A stretch of 64,000 nucleotides of DNA from Brachycybe producta (lineage: Eukaryota; Arthropoda; Diplopoda; Playtdesmida; Andrognathidae): positions 124,001 through 188,000 of the forward strand of contig JAUPFP010000016.1 in NCBI GenBank assembly GCA_036925085.1, in the 5' to 3' direction. Positions 24,996-38,103 of the stretch are shown in pieces. Position numbers and translations under genes: made by a program. The notes below the pieces were generated by a model that ran no database searches, was not told where the DNA came from, and saw only the letters and a list, made by a program, of their open reading frames with translations. How positions within the stretch are numbered: the first letter of the stretch is position 1; each line of letters begins with the position of its first letter.

Positions 24996-25975
24996 CTGAA
25001 AATAAAACAAAAAAAAATACAAATTCATTATTTATTTTAATCATGTGTAATTATAAAAGCTGATGAGGTTTAGCACTATCTTTGACTTCGCAGTCCGGAG
25101 CCCACAATCCCCACCCCACCCCCCAGAGCCTGAGATGCTCAGAGCTCATTATGCCCCAAGAATCCAAATGATGCCCCAGATTCCACTGTGACTTTAGACC
25201 CTGCGATGACCCAGAGTTCATGGCGACCAAGTTCTCAATTCAACACCTTCTTAGGTCGCTGTTCTCTACTACACATGTGCATTTTTCAATTACACCAATG
25301 TGCAATTTTTTATTGGAAGAGTTCAAGCCATTTCGTAAATTGTTTTGTCTTATTCTTCTAATTTCAAATCCCTACCAACATTTTTCTATTTTTAACTTCA
25401 CAAAATCAATTCACCATCCGGCGGGGAAAAATAAAATAAAATTTCCTCTATCCTAGGTTCCTTTTTTTTTTATCTATTTTGTCAAAATATATGGTCCTAT
25501 ATATATTGCAGTATTAGTCAATGTCATTATGGAAGCAAAAAATCTATTCTTTCATTTTTTTTTTCTACAGCAAACCATCATCACCGCCACCAAAACTACT
25601 TTATGATGACGTTTCCATAAAGGTCGCATTAAGTTCATTCACGCCACATCATAAAAGATTAGCTCAAATGACGGGCTCTTATTTTATCCCTATATACTGT
25701 ATACTTGTATACTGATAAAACCTCAATCAAGTAATACACTCTTGAAATAGACTTCCACAAAAAAAAAGACTTCTTTTCTCTCAGAGCGTTTTTTCTTCTT
25801 CTTCTCGATAAATTTATCCTAACAAAATCTATTTCCATCCCACAAATATAAATATAAGACTGAAAGATACACAGAAAAAAAAGTCAATATGATGATAATG
25901 GTGATGAAAAAAATACGTTTATTATTTTCAATTTTTTTGTTGGTAGCCTATAAGAAGTGTGTGTATATATACAGG

Positions 25976-26421
25976 TACAGGGTGTGCCATATTGATGGGA
26001 CACATTTTATTCTTACTATCACATTATTAACATAACATGCTGTAGTGTATTTGAAAGTCTGAACTCGGGAGTTAATAATGTTGGTCACTGTACAGTGTAC
26101 AAGGTGAGTGATCTTTATTGATGATGCTGTGGAAGCCGGGTGAAAATTGCATACATGGTAGAAGCGTTTCTCACCAGTGGAAGCCGGAAGCATGGAAGGT
26201 GATCTTGGGTACTGTTCATAACTTCCGTGGGACAGCTAACGCCAACAAGAAACCATCCCCATAACGACCTCGAATGTCTCGTAGTGCAGCGAACAGTGAA
26301 CGTGTGGCAAATGTCATTGAGCAAAAGTCCCATGAAGTCTTCACGTCGATATTGGATGTGATACATTTTAAAGGAGCATATTAATTTAAAATTGTATCAC
26401 ATCATTATGACCCATCCTGTA
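25976..26421 (+). mobile_element. Mariner/Tc1-like transposon relic (N-terminal transposase fragment)
   Basis: The ends TACAGGGTGTGCCATATTGA and TCATTATGACCCATCCTGTA are imperfect inverted repeats, and TA is present at both edges. The plus strand between about 26240 and 26350 encodes, with breaks, RMSRSAANSERVANVIEQ. This resembles the helix-turn-helix linker region of mariner-type transposases. The central and catalytic parts are missing, so the element is an inactive internal-deletion relic. Its ends share TACAGGGTGTG with the element at 59415. Confidence 0.65.
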
Positions 26422-26929
26422 TGTAGGCCCATATTTTTGAATAATAAAAATACTGGCACTATGAAAAATGAACTTCAATTTGTCATTTTTTCTGCTTTTT
26501 TTCTTTCATGAAGATAAACCCACACATCAAAATCCTTAACTTTTGAATATTACCATTGTTGCAAAAAATTGTTGAATATAGCAACTAAATGTTTTTTGTT
26601 GCTGTAGAATTACAGTATATAAGTTGAAAATTTGCAACAAAAAAAAAACAATATGCCCTCAGATAAATAAAACACTGAAGAAAAAATCACTTCTAGTTAG
26701 TAAACAAGCTAAGAAAACTATAAATAATACGTGAAGTCTAGACTCACACCTCGCCTCTGAAGTCAGATTAAACATTCAACACTTATTAAATTTAAATAAA
26801 TATTCCTACAACATATTACAGCATTTTTATTAAACCATTTTTTCACGCATAGAGCCTGAGTGCTGGGCTAAACTACAGCTATTTGTATCTCATCCCTCAC
26901 AGTACAGTAGGTAGAAGTGGCCACTCTTG

Positions 26930-27240
26930 AGAAATTCGGAGGAATTTTTACACGAACAGACTCGTATTTCTGTCCTAGGGTCAATCGAAAATGAGATTTT
27001 GTTTTCAGATAATGTTGTGCATGTGGGATGTTATGATTTGAAGAATTTTTAGGTTATATGATGATTCTGCAATTGAACTTATTACAATCAAATCGGGGGG
27101 GGGGGGGGGGGGAGGGGGATTGGTCCTGCTGGGAAAAAAATGTTTATTTTGACAATGCATTTCTATGCTGCTTTTGGATTAAATGCTCCCTCTGTCACAG
27201 GCCCTCTTTGCTGCTTAAACAGTAATTATTCAAATTCAAC
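26930..27240 (+). mobile_element. LINE 3' tail, second copy
   Basis: It matches 9240-9560: CAGACTCGTATTTCTG, GTTGTGCATG, TGTTTATTTTGACAATGCAT, CCCTCTGTCACAGGCC, and a final AGTAATTATTCAAATTCAA. An internal poly-G run at 27097-27112 is probably a later expansion. It is decayed and 5'-truncated. Confidence 0.7.
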
Positions 27241-27904
27241 CGGTTTTGCATCAGAAATGCCAGAAACACGCATTCTTTACCATGGCAACCGAAAACATCC
27301 TACTTCATGCGCCCACAAGAGCAGCAACTGGACACCTGAATTTGGCTGTTGTGCCACATTATATATTAAGTAAAACAAGATCTTTATTGTATTGATACGC
27401 ATTAATAAAAATGAACACTTCCTGTAAGTTTACTAAAAAATGTGAACATGAAATTTTCCGTAAGTGATTCATTAACTCAGTAAGTTTCTAAACCACTTTC
27501 AATTTTTTCAATTTTTCTTGCTTACAATATGTTCAAGAACCAGTTTCATTTCACTGTTTTCTTTCAGTTGCGAATTTGTTAAATCTAAACGTAAAGAGGC
27601 TATCTGGCGTGACTGAGTTTAAGCACCTGGTATACCCGTTTAAAATGATGTATTCGGTTATCGATTACATACGTTTATTTTGTGCACACTTGTTTTTGAA
27701 ACGTAATTTTAAGTTCAATGAGCACTCAAAATATATTGTTCATTCACTGATACTTTTGCATAACCAAATTATAATTGTTTCTATTTTTACAAAAAAAAAA
27801 TCTGAAAATAGCCCACACATGCTAATTTCCATAAACGAACAAAAATGTTCATCGCTAAAAACCGTTTCCTTTTGTCAAAAACATCCAATAAGGTTAACAA
27901 GAAA

Positions 27905-28066
27905 TTTAGTGGGTGCCTTACAATATGGCTCATCCACTGATAATTTTTATATCACTTCAGTGTAACTGGTGTCACTGGAGTGATCGTTTTAACGATTAAT
28001 TTTGACATTAAAAAACTAGATAAAATGCTCGATATTTCAGGTGAAAATACGGCGTTCCCAGATAGC
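27905..28066. repeat. Dispersed repeat R3, copy 1
   Basis: It matches 43562-43715 in the same orientation through GGTGCCTTACAATATGG, CAGTGTAACTGGTGTCAC, GGAGTGAT, AAAATGCTC and GGTGAAAATACGGC. The element type is unknown. The end of a 129-codon open frame overlaps it, which argues against that frame being a gene. Confidence 0.65.
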
Positions 28067-28399
28067 TTCCTAAATGCAAAACTTTTCAACCGATCCTCGT
28101 ACATCTCGAGAATATATTCAAATTCTAATCTTCAAAAATATATTCTAAACTTGTAAAATCTCAAGAGATACATTCTCATTGAGTCATTCACAACTAGACT
28201 GTCTGTCTAGAATGTTAAATTCTCTTAAAAGATTTTAATGACTTCAGATGTTTAGTTTATCATCTTAAAAACAAAATTCAAGAAAGTACCTTTGAGAAGA
28301 CTTTCGACATTGAAAAATTATATTAAAAAAAAGTAAATTTGAACATGGTGTTTCTAATGTGAAAACAATGTTGAAAAACAGAAATTTAAGTGTTAGTGC

Positions 28400-28976
28400 T
28401 GTAACACCCTGTATTTTACCCTTCCGTCCCTACCTTGGGGTCTCTTGTACCCTAAATGTCTACTTCCGCCCCATCCTGGTTCCGGTATCGGCGGATGGAT
28501 ACCCGTCGATGTACGGTCCCTGGGGCATGGGTGCACCTGAGAAGGTGTACACAGGCCGTAGGTATAAAAGGCCGTACTTCGATATGCTCGAGGTCCATTC
28601 TCTGATATCGAAACTATGAAGTAAATCTAACTCATTCAATGGTCCGGTAGCTAAGCTACGCCACACTTGTAACTCTTCTCTATTTATTGTACTTAAATGA
28701 TTGTGTAATAAACAAGCAACATCGACATTCTGCATTCGTCTCGCCTGTTAAACCATTCTTTTTAGCACCAGCCGTGAACTACGAAATACTTCAGAGAACG
28801 ACCCTTGCACCGATTGGACTCAGGTAGTATATCACAAACTCTTGAAGTGAAAAGCGGTATAAGCTCTAGCCAAGAGAGTCTACAACCTGAGCCCCATAAC
28901 AAGAGCTCTACATTGTTACAGTGCCATTGTGTCAAAGGTATTTTCCTGAATTCGAGCCTTGAGTTCCCGATTAACA
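28400..28976 (+). mobile_element. Solo LTR candidate (family shared with 48478-49120)
   Basis: It begins TGTAACACCCTG and probably ends GATTAACA; the right border is uncertain. GTGTACACAGG followed by GTATAAAAGGCCGT at 28546-28575 is a TATA-box core closely matching 48629-48660 in the other candidate. Downstream is an AATAAAC signal at 28707. The block is distinctly GC-richer than its surroundings and has no internal retrotransposon genes. No clear target duplication was found. Confidence 0.5.
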
Positions 28977-30639
28977 CTAATTAACCAAATATTGTAAAGT
29001 TTGGTGCAACTATACAAAACATCACTTAACAGCAACATATGTCTATGTTAGAGAAATACTTAAAGCCCATGGGTATTGGTCTGGCAATTTTATGAAAAAG
29101 TCCATGGACTTAGTTGGTCACATGGGATTTTTGCATTGTTGCAAAATCCCAACCCAGGGGTCTCATAATCGTGATGAGCCTTCTGGGTTATTATCACTAC
29201 AAAGCTTCGTAAGCTGAGCTGGGTTTTAATTTTTTCTCTGTAAAATGTAATGTATTTTTCTAGACTGTGTTTTTGGGTAATACAACAAGAGTTCTATTTT
29301 TTTGTTGTGCAGAGATTGATAAAAATCAATCTTGGATGAATGTTGAAGTCTGTCTACAGTGATTCTAATGTAGTGCGGTAACTGCGAATATTTTTAGTGA
29401 GCAAAGTTACTAGAATAACAATTATTTATGAGTTGGATGATACACACACAAATATGTTTATTCTCTACTTGCAGCACACCATAGGTTGTGCAACATTGTT
29501 CTACAATTTGTTGAGTTGACCGAAATTGAAAAAAAAAAAATCAATTGAAATGGTTCACTTGAAATTTTATGTGTTGTAATTTAAAGTAAACTTTAAGTAA
29601 ACCTTTAGTGATAAATCAAAGTTATAAATCGTCAAAAAAAGAAACCTGATCAAGAATGTGTCTACTCTTAGAAGAAAGCTAATCCAAAAATCTATGAATG
29701 TCTTTGTACCATATGGTCACCACTTTTGAAATTGAATTTTATTTGACAAAGAAAAAAACAACAAGAAGCGTCAAGGCAGCTTTTTTGTTTACTTTTTGGC
29801 TTTAACAATAATTCAATGCCTGTCTTTTTTCCATGGTGCTTATTTTAACCATTTCACAAAAAATGATTAAAGGAAAAGAATTAAAGAAGTAATAGAGGTA
29901 AAGGAGGAATTATCAGCAAGCTGAAGATGTGAATTGTATGATCTGAAAAGGCTACTTTAGTAGAGTGCTGAAGAAGAAAGAGTTTTACTAAAGCTTAGCT
30001 GTTCATCAGTAAAGCTTTTCTGTTTCTAGCTATTGTGCTCCATCACTTTCAGCTACAGTAAAACATCTGAGCTTTTCATTTCACATGAAATTAGTTATAA
30101 TTAATTCGGTGAATTTTTTTTTTAAACAAAACAAAGACGATGTCATGTAGCCTTCATAACAGAAAAATTTCAGTGAAATGCCGTTTTTACAATCCTATTG
30201 GGTTATGGCTGTCATGTGATGATGACATCAATAACTTCTCAGCTACAACTAGCTGAAATACAGTACCTAATGAACTGAGATTTTTTAGCTTAACAAACGT
30301 TCAGCTAGAATATTCAGTTTCATCTAGAAAATGTCATTTTCATCTAAAAAATAAATGCACAAGCTTAATATTGATAAGCTTACACGACAGTCTATTTCAT
30401 CTTGATCGAGAAAATATCCATCTTCAATGAACTACTAAAATCAACCTAAACAGAAATAAGATACTGTCAGCTTATGTTCGTCCATGTCCTCGTCTAGTGC
30501 ATTTATACTGAACATGTGAGGTTCAGATCAGACCATAGACTAATGCAGCAGCATGGCAAATTCGCACTATATTGCACATATGCAGAATTCAGTCACTGAC
30601 TAATGTACAAGTGCTGTATAAACACAACCTCATATTGCT

Positions 30640-30847
30640 GACAGGCAGTTAGAAATCGGTCAGAACTTCAGTTGGCTCCGCCCTTGTTATGACGACTGGC
30701 AACTTCTAATTGGCTGGTTATGTAGTCTGACGTCACATGCTCCGCCCTTTTCAACGTCAGACTACATAACCAGCCAATTAGAAGTTGCCAGTCGTCATAA
30801 CAAGGGCGGAGCAAACTGAAGTTCTGACCGATTTCTAACTGCCTGTC
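30640..30847. mobile_element. Foldback MITE, family A copy 7 (208 bp, near-perfect palindrome)
   Basis: The whole element folds on itself. GACAGGCAGTTAGAAATCGG pairs with CCGATTTCTAACTGCCTGTC, and the inner arms CTGGCAACTTCTAATTGGC and GCCAATTAGAAGTTGCCAG also match. The flanking octamers ATATTGCT and ATGTTGCT agree at 7 of 8. The centre holds TCTGACGTCACATGCTCCGC. It is the best-preserved and probably youngest copy. Confidence 0.93.
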
Positions 30848-33429
30848 ATGTTGCTGTTAGGTAGCAATGTGGCTAAGCAATAGCAGGAAAAAACACTCAT
30901 ATTTAGGTAGCGCTTCCAGTACAAAATTTTCCTCTAGAGCTCACTAGTAAATTCAACTTTTAAGCTAGGTATACTTTGTGAGATGATGCTAAAGCAGTAG
31001 CTGAATATGAGTGTTTTTTTTTTCTTTCCAGCTAGTCCTCAGCATCTTTACCAACTAACCACCAACTTTCTACTCAGCTGAAGTTTCATCTTCAGCTCAT
31101 TTAGGAATATATTCTCTGGCAGTGGACAATTAAAGCTTCTAGAAATTTTTTAATTTAGCTCATATACTGTACTTTCATCTTCAGCTCACTAGGCAAATCC
31201 ACCTTATATAACTCATAAATGTCTTCCTCTCTCAATCTTCTGATACTACAGAATAGACACTCTTCATCATATTGCAAGGGAAACTTAACAAAGTCTGTCC
31301 AACATAGATAGCAATCCCTTCACACAAAAAATGCTAGCTATAGCTCGGTATAAAAAAACACCATTTCGCAGTTGGTGGTAGACTGACTGAGTAGTGAATA
31401 AATGCTGTAAAATTCAACATTGAAGAACAGATGAAATAAAATGATTGAGGATATGACAGCAAACTTATATCCTTTCACTTACATGAAAGTAAAAAAAAAA
31501 TTCTCAATTCAATCGATCAATGTAAACAACTTTGGAAGAAAAAAACTCCTCTAACCATCCCACTACCTCTACCCTCCCCTTCTCTCAATTTTTTTTCCAC
31601 CGATTTCATATATTTTGGTAACTTTAAAGAGGACACTACGTTTATCATTTGTGTTTTACACCCTCAGTAAAAAAAAAATCTTAATAGCTATTTGTTTTTC
31701 ATCTCTTTGAAACAACTACTGATGTTTTCAAGCAATGATATACAGTAACAAGAAAAACCGTGGTGACTTTATGCGATAGTTACTACAAACTTTGAGGCTC
31801 ACAAACTCATGTTGAGGCCCATTGAAAGGTTTTCAACCGACAATATTATAAATCTTGCCAAACGCCTCATTCAATTGACCATGCACTATCTTACAAAAAA
31901 AGTACCAAAAACATCTACCATAATGTACCATTCAAACATGTTTTTAATTCTTGTACGAAAGCGGTGTTTTTGGTAACGAAAAAAAAAACGACATTCTGAA
32001 GAAAACAGAAATGTAATGTTCACTGCAAACAAGAAAAGATGCATGGCAAATATGTGCTACCCCGGTCCTCCACCAATGATATCTGTTTACTTTAATAAAA
32101 TTATATCAATCACTGTGGTATTCCAAAAATATAGGAAAAAAGCGGAGTAAAATGGAGCTGTAGTGTTTTCTCAAGAATTCTGCTATCATCCGGAAAACAC
32201 TGATATTAAATTAGTCTATTCATAACACTCCTTTCAACCAATCAAGATCGCAATTTTTTTGTAATTTCTAATGAGATAAAAACAAAAAAGAAGCATTTGA
32301 CCATTTTCACTAAAGTAGGCCTCGTACAAACTGGGTAACAATCGCCGGACACATGTATACAGTGACTTAACAACTTCATCGGACACAGGGATTTGTATCT
32401 GGATACATGTGGCAAGTGATGTTGCGTGTCCAAACCGAATTCAGTATCCATTTCTAGGTAAACGCTGAGCGATGTTTTCCATTTCTAGTGGGAAACAAAG
32501 AAACAAAACAACACTCTTTAGTGTCAAGCCGCCGGATACTCGGGCGATGCTGATTTGTATCTGCAAAGATGTCACCTTTGGTCGGAAAACATTTTGCAGC
32601 AAATGAATCAACAACTTAAAAAGTGTCAAGCGAAGTAAAATCAGGGCGAATTGGGTGCCAGAATTTTGCCCGACAACTCAATGATTCCAAAATTTTAATT
32701 TATGACAAAATCGTCAAACACACTTTCAAAATAAACTAATTATGGCAGTTTGGTCAGGGGGGGGGGAAGTGCGCAACTAAACCTAGCAACACCATTGATC
32801 ATATTAAAAACTTTTTTTTTGCTAATCATTAATGTTACCGAAAGTGCAAATTTCAAGTGTATAGATAGCATTTATAGATTTGGAGTTATTAATGTGTGTA
32901 GTTCCATTCTTTTTCAAACACTTTGTATTTATAATGCGGCAATGATGACGGCAATGCATGACCATATGACTAAAATGGTCTGAAAAACTTTGGTGTTGTA
33001 GAAGCAATATCGATCTTACAAAGAATATTGAAGAATAAAATTAAAACAATTATAGTAGTGATAATAAATTATACACAAAGTGTTTTGGACACGAAAGAAT
33101 GATTCGAGATATAATACACATAAAGAAAAATAAAACACAAAATTATATAGAAGCATAATTTGCCAAATAAATAGTCAAAAACTCTACAAACATAAATCAA
33201 AGCATAAGTTTTTTAAAGAAGAAGAAGACGAAAAAAAAAAATGGAAATTATATATTAATCATAAGTGAGATCAACCAGAAACAACTGTCGTGTAAACACA
33301 GTTTAGTGCTTGTTACATCTATTTCTATCTACACTATACATGAATTAATATAATCATATAATATTGTGTAGAAAAGATGACAGAGTAAAAGAAAAAAAAA
33401 GAAGCAAAGAAAATTAGAGGGTTTATCAC

Positions 33430-33533
33430 CTTGTTTGCCACAAAGATGCAAATGAGGTGGGGTTGTCCTGTTCAGAAAACTGAGGAACTGATCCGTGCAA
33501 CATCCAAATACGAAACAGGACACAAACCAATGC
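33430..33533 (-). CDS. TMTC1: TMTC1-like exon b: FSEQDNP segment
   Basis: This 104-nt exon has acceptor TTTTTGTAG and donor ACAAG|GTGATA. It starts in phase 0 and gives 34 codons plus two bases of an Arg codon completed by exon c. The peptide begins ALVCVLFRIWMLHGSVPQ, continues FSEQDNPTSF and ends SLWQT. TMTC proteins have a membrane helix, then a short luminal segment with a conserved F(S/T)E-DNPASF motif, then the R-FLTYSYLL helix that begins exon c. The position and spacing fit exactly. The donor GTGATA is weaker than the others. Confidence 0.88.
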
Positions 33534-33728
33534 CTACAAAAAAAAAGAACAAATATTTCTTTAGAAAATCTGAAACAACATCTGATATTAACATATGAAG
33601 TGGAAATACTAAATCCCGGAAAACTCACGAAAGTCAACAAAACGTGCACAAATACTGTAGAATAAGATTTCTTTAAAAACAACTATTGTCAATAAAGAAA
33701 ACAAATCGATACATCAAGACTAGTACAT

Positions 33729-34235
33729 CAGTTTGTCTGTCTGTGTGGGCTGGTTGTTTGGGTATTTCTTGGGTACCCTAAGGGTTGGTTTATACTACCT
33801 TGCTAAGCGGCAAAGCAGCCTGCGAAGCTTCAAAAATGACGTCAGAGCTTCAGGTTTTTGCCTTCGCCAAAGCATGAAGCTAGCTTTGAAATTGTTCAAC
33901 TTTTCAAAGCTTAGCAACTCAAAGCACCAATCAGGAAACGGATACACAAAAGGGGTGAATAAGTCACACCTTTTTTTTCCAGAAGGAGAAGGGTTCTATT
34001 GTTTTGTTTATCTGTTTTATAGGATATAAAGGTCATAAAATAGGGTAAACTTTGCAAGACCACATGTATGTGTGAACAAGCTAAGCTTTGGGGAGCTAAT
34101 TTTACAGATCTTCAAAGCTTGCAAATCTTAGCAAAGTTTGGAGTATAAACCTACCCTAATACCCTATGTGACCCATAGGGTAACTTTTCAAAGTTTGGTC
34201 CCGATAGGTCAAAATGTGTGCATAATTATGCAATT
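33729..34235. repeat. Dispersed repeat R2, copy 1, split by a MITE
   Basis: The outer parts match 35077-35165. CAGTTTGTCTGTCTG and GGGTACCCTA lie left of the inserted MITE, and TACCCTATG, AGGGTAAC, AGTTTGG and GATAGG lie right of it. The element type is unknown. Confidence 0.7.
33781..34159. mobile_element. MITE with GGTTTATAC ends, 379 bp, TACCCTA duplication
   Basis: The left end AGGGTTGGTTTATACTACC pairs with the right end GGAGTATAAACCTACCCT. TACCCTA occurs on both sides (33774-33780 and 34160-34166), while the uninterrupted repeat at 35077 has a single TACCCTATG. The interior repeats GCTTAGCAA and CAAAGCTT words and contains AATGACGTCAG and CACCAATCAGG. It is non-coding. Confidence 0.85.
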
Positions 34236-35076
34236 GTTTTCATACTTTGGCATAATTAACAATGAACTCGACTCAAACGAATCAATGAATCATGGGATTG
34301 GGAAAGTACCCCCTTCATTTTCATTTATTGCAAATTGCACCACGGGTTTACTAGCAGCACAGGTCGAAGAAATGACCAAAGCCTTCCCCTTTTCGGACGT
34401 TTACTGACAGATGATAATATTGCCCTACTTAATGACTATTTAAATGAAAATTTTCCTAAAAAAAGACAGGGGTATTCAAAGATTTTAAAAAAATTAATGG
34501 CTAGAACTGATGCATATTTTTGGTCATATATTCTCTTCCAGTTTATAGTTCTTTCTTAGGACGATTTCAATTTAACAATCATGTCTTTTTTTAAAATGAC
34601 TATGTAATTCACGAATCTGACATAATTTCTATTTTTAATTCATTAATTTGCATTTCACTGCTAATGTAAACTTTGTATTTTTCCCTATCGTAAAAAACTG
34701 AAACAATTAGGAATCAGGAGTCATCACCAACATACCTAAAAAAAAGGCTTTTTTTTGCATTTCATCCCACCACCCCCAGTTTTTTTTCTAAATAAAACAT
34801 GATTTTTTTCAAAAAACGAACATTTTTTAATTTATATTTCTAACTGAATCCTTCAGTAATCTCTGGGACACGTACTTAAAGCTGATCAATTTTCTTTCTT
34901 TTTTTGCGTTTTTCTTTTCCTGCCGTTTCTATTTAATTTTTCCATCGCAGTTTTTTTTAAACAACTATTAACTATTGAGCACTATTAAATCAATATAATA
35001 TTAAGATAACCTGCTTTATATCAGTTTTTTCTAGCAGGGTGATTGTTGGGGTTTCCAGATATACCCTATTGCTACC

Positions 35077-35165
35077 CAGTTTGTCTGTCTGTCTGGGCCA
35101 ATTGTTGGGGTTTTGGGGTACCCTATGGTACTCATTGAGTAACTTTCTAGTTTGGCACTGATAGG
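35077..35165. repeat. Dispersed repeat R2, copy 2 (uninterrupted 5' part)
   Basis: This copy keeps CAGTTTGTCTGTCTGTCTGG through GGGGTACCCTATGG to GCACTGATAGG. It then meets the LTR candidate at 35168. Sequence following the LTR does not continue the repeat, so the LTR may truncate it or the repeat may end here. Confidence 0.65.
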
Positions 35166-35167
35166 TG

Positions 35168-36019
35168 TGACACCCTGTATCTACATACTTGTGGAACACT
35201 CCGTAGAAATTTCTTTCTTTCAGTATGGCACCCCTTGGTGCACAGATGTCCAGACTTGGGTCGCCCGAATTCTCAGTGAATTCGAGGAACCAAGTAGAAC
35301 CGTGAGAAATTGGGAAAAGAGACTCAAAATTGCCTTTCCTTAAAAGGTAATATTCTCAGCCCAGGGCAATGATTGGCCTTGTTGGCCACTCATTGAGCCC
35401 TGAGGTGACAGTCGCCCCTCCCTAGAGACCGAATGAGTGCTGGGAGACTTATGTTTGAGGACAGTCTGAGTAGAGACTAGAAGAGTCCAGTTCGATAGTT
35501 CGCTCTAGAGAGTTTTTCTTATCGAGGAGAGAATTAAAAGAGTAATTCCGGACTGAGAACAAATGTCCTACTCAAGTTTGTAATCAAAATTATCGTAAAA
35601 AGTATACGCACAATGATGTAACCATAATGAATAAGTTGTAATAAAATAAAGAGAACTTTTCTACCTCAAGTGTTGCGTTTGTGTAAGTTTATTTCCACAC
35701 AGTGGAATTACAGAAAAGAGGCTTTAGCCCACCATTCAGCCACCAACAGAGGCACTCAGAACCAATCTGAGTTCCTCTGATTGGGACCTTCAGGCTGGGC
35801 TAAAAAGAGGACTAGTATCGTCGAAGTCGTCACGCATCTGTATGTAAGATTCCCAAGTGGAGGTCTTTTTGTGGGCCTTTAAGATGGCCGGATTCGAGAG
35901 ACTGAAAGAGTGGGCAGACTGCTGGAACTTTCGGGATGTCGTCCCGGGTTAAATCAGGGGCTGGTTCAGAGCCAGCACCACCATGTCAAAATGGTGGTGC
36001 CAAAGGGCCAGCCTCGTCA
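35168..36019 (+). mobile_element. Solo LTR candidate with TGAC...GTCA ends
   Basis: The block starts TGACACCCTGTA and ends CCTCGTCA, with TG...CA termini and an inverted TGTGAC/GTCACA. AATAAAGAG near 35645 could be a polyadenylation signal. The last 160 bp (GGTCTTTTTGTGGGCCTTTA to GGGCCAGCCTCGTCACA) recur at 39732-39888. That shared tail supports 36019-36021 as a real element edge. No target duplication was seen and no coding domains are present. Confidence 0.55.
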
Positions 36020-36160
36020 CATACGGGTACACCGGTACACACAAACATTCACTTTTCTATGGGTTGAAAAAGTTAATAAAGATTTCATTTAAGTGCCATA
36101 ATTCTACCATTGAAGAATCTTCACTAAAACTCACAACATAAACAAAACAGAATAACACAA

Positions 36161-36352
<192 letters not shown>

Positions 36353-36868
36353 CAACATTTGCTCTTTAAAAACTAAAAATGCGAATCTTGGCAACAGCTG
36401 CCCTGAGTGAAAAGCCAATAACTAAAAGCAACACAATTGCAATTAAGAATATTTTTTTTTTGGATTTTCTTTTCTTGATAGAAACTCATTGCGGTCCAAG
36501 AAAAATCAAGAAAGCAAAAAAAAAATAATAATAATCTTCAGACATCTTATGAGCAAATCAATCCTAACAAAACATGTCTTAATGAAATTATGAAACGATG
36601 AAACTTGTTTTTAAAAAAATGAGAATGCCATTTGACACGAATACACGCAAGAACTAAGCTAAATTACATTCAATCAAATATAGAGAAATACACAGTTCAG
36701 TCAAATGCCTATATTAATAAAATGTTATTGTCAATAACATGTTCGGTACCATACATCGATATACTGTATATCTGTATTTCATCAAATGATCTCAAAGGAT
36801 GCCTCTGAAATTCGGCCGAATCATTACATTTATTGTATGACGCTTTGTTGAAGTCATTTGGGTTGCCC

Positions 36869-37058
36869 TTTAGGGCAAATGTTTCTTTAGGGCAAATGTT
36901 CCTTTAGGGTAAATGGTTTTAGGGCAAATGTTCCTTGAGGGTAAAAGGTTTTTGGGCAAATGTTCTATTAGGGTAAATGGTATTAGGGTAAGTGGTTTTA
37001 GGGCAAGTGTTCCTTTAGGATAAATGGTTTTAGGGCAAATGTTCCAAAAGGGTTAATT
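36869..37058. repeat. TTAGGG-containing minisatellite
   Basis: About eleven degenerate units alternate between TTTAGGGCAAATGTTCC and TTTAGGGTAAATGGT. Each unit contains one TTAGGG (or TTAGGA). Unit length (15-17 bp) and degeneracy separate it from a true telomere array. Confidence 0.85.
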
Positions 37059-37186
37059 GTTTTTATGGCATGGATCAGGAGAGCGCAACATAATGTTGAC
37101 ATAATTGCTGGGCACAATTGCCTGTGATAAACTGTAGTTTAATTTTGCTACTATTATCCCCTCCCCTTTTTATATTTGAAAGATAA

Positions 37187-37275
37187 AATGAGATTTTCAT
37201 TTTCTCTGGTGTGCGCATGCGCGTCGTTTGTTCCTTTTTTTACTTCTTTCATTTCAATTTCAGTTTCCCCCTTCC
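37187..37275. repeat. Dispersed repeat R4, copy 1 (CATGCGCGTC)
   Basis: It shares with 61928-61996 the series GCATGCGCGTC, TTCCTTTTTTTACT and CTTTCATTTCAATTTCAGT, then pyrimidine-rich sequence. The two copies are in the same orientation. The element type is unknown. Confidence 0.65.
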
Positions 37276-38103
37276 CCTTTTTTTTTCCTCCACGTTTCCC
37301 TCTCTCTCGAACTCGTTCCGCTCGCATAAGAAGCGATGTTACCATTTCTTCTATTAAATTGTCATATTTGAAGCGGCATACCTTAATGTACGCGCTATTC
37401 TAAACAATGCCCACACTGTGTATATAAATTCAAACAAACTATTTTACTGGTTTGCCTGAGTCTTCAAAAGCCAATCAATAAATTCATAAAGTCATCTAAG
37501 ATAAATTATTCTTATATGATAATTCAAAATAGAAGATCTTCAAATGAAGTAGACCACTAATACAATCCTTATTATACCTCTAGAGAAAGTGAGAGACAAA
37601 TAAGAGAGAGAGAGAGAGAGAGAGTTACGATAATTATTAATAGGAAGACTGCACAGAAATGGAGAAACTTAATACCGACTTTATGACCATTTTTATGATG
37701 TCAAAGTCTAACAATTGGATGAACTGTGTAAACATTAACTTCTATAAGTATAAAGGACAACGTTTTACGGATTGGCCTCGTAGACAGACACAAGTCACCT
37801 CGTCAACAGCCCAGAAATATAAAATCTCCCTCTCAACCTCACATTAATTCAAGCTGACGAAATGTACTTGTGTTTTGTACAGAAAGAGAAAAAGAGACCA
37901 AGAAACTTAAAATTCTATATGACTAATTTGAATATTATTCACTATATAAAGAGGGAACACAGCATTTATTAAAATCATTCTTTAATAGCCTTTTTTCCTC
38001 AGTACACTCAGAAAGAAAAACAAAAAGGAAGGAAGGAAAACAAATATTTATGTGGATGAAAAACTGTCTTAAGAGGAATCACTACAAACTGCAATAAAAG
38101 TAA

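Larger units (their letters stand above)
24996..33429 (-). other. TMTC1-like gene: intron between exons b and c (8.4 kb)
   Basis: It holds, in plus order, a mariner-like relic, a LINE tail, a dispersed repeat, a solo-LTR candidate and the family A MITE at 30640. A somewhat GC-rich stretch at 25083-25210 with repeated CCCCAGA words is unexplained. Sequence around 29930-31190 contains repeated CAGCTCACTAG and AGCTTTTC words, also seen near 19050, and is probably an old interspersed repeat. No other gene was recognised. Confidence 0.7.

Noticed and set aside
27576-27965. A 129-codon plus-strand open frame
   Set aside because: Its 3' end lies in dispersed repeat R3, and the sequence has no recognised motif.
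36840-37080. CRISPR-like array
   Set aside because: The units are contiguous and degenerate without spacers; it is a minisatellite in a metazoan intron.
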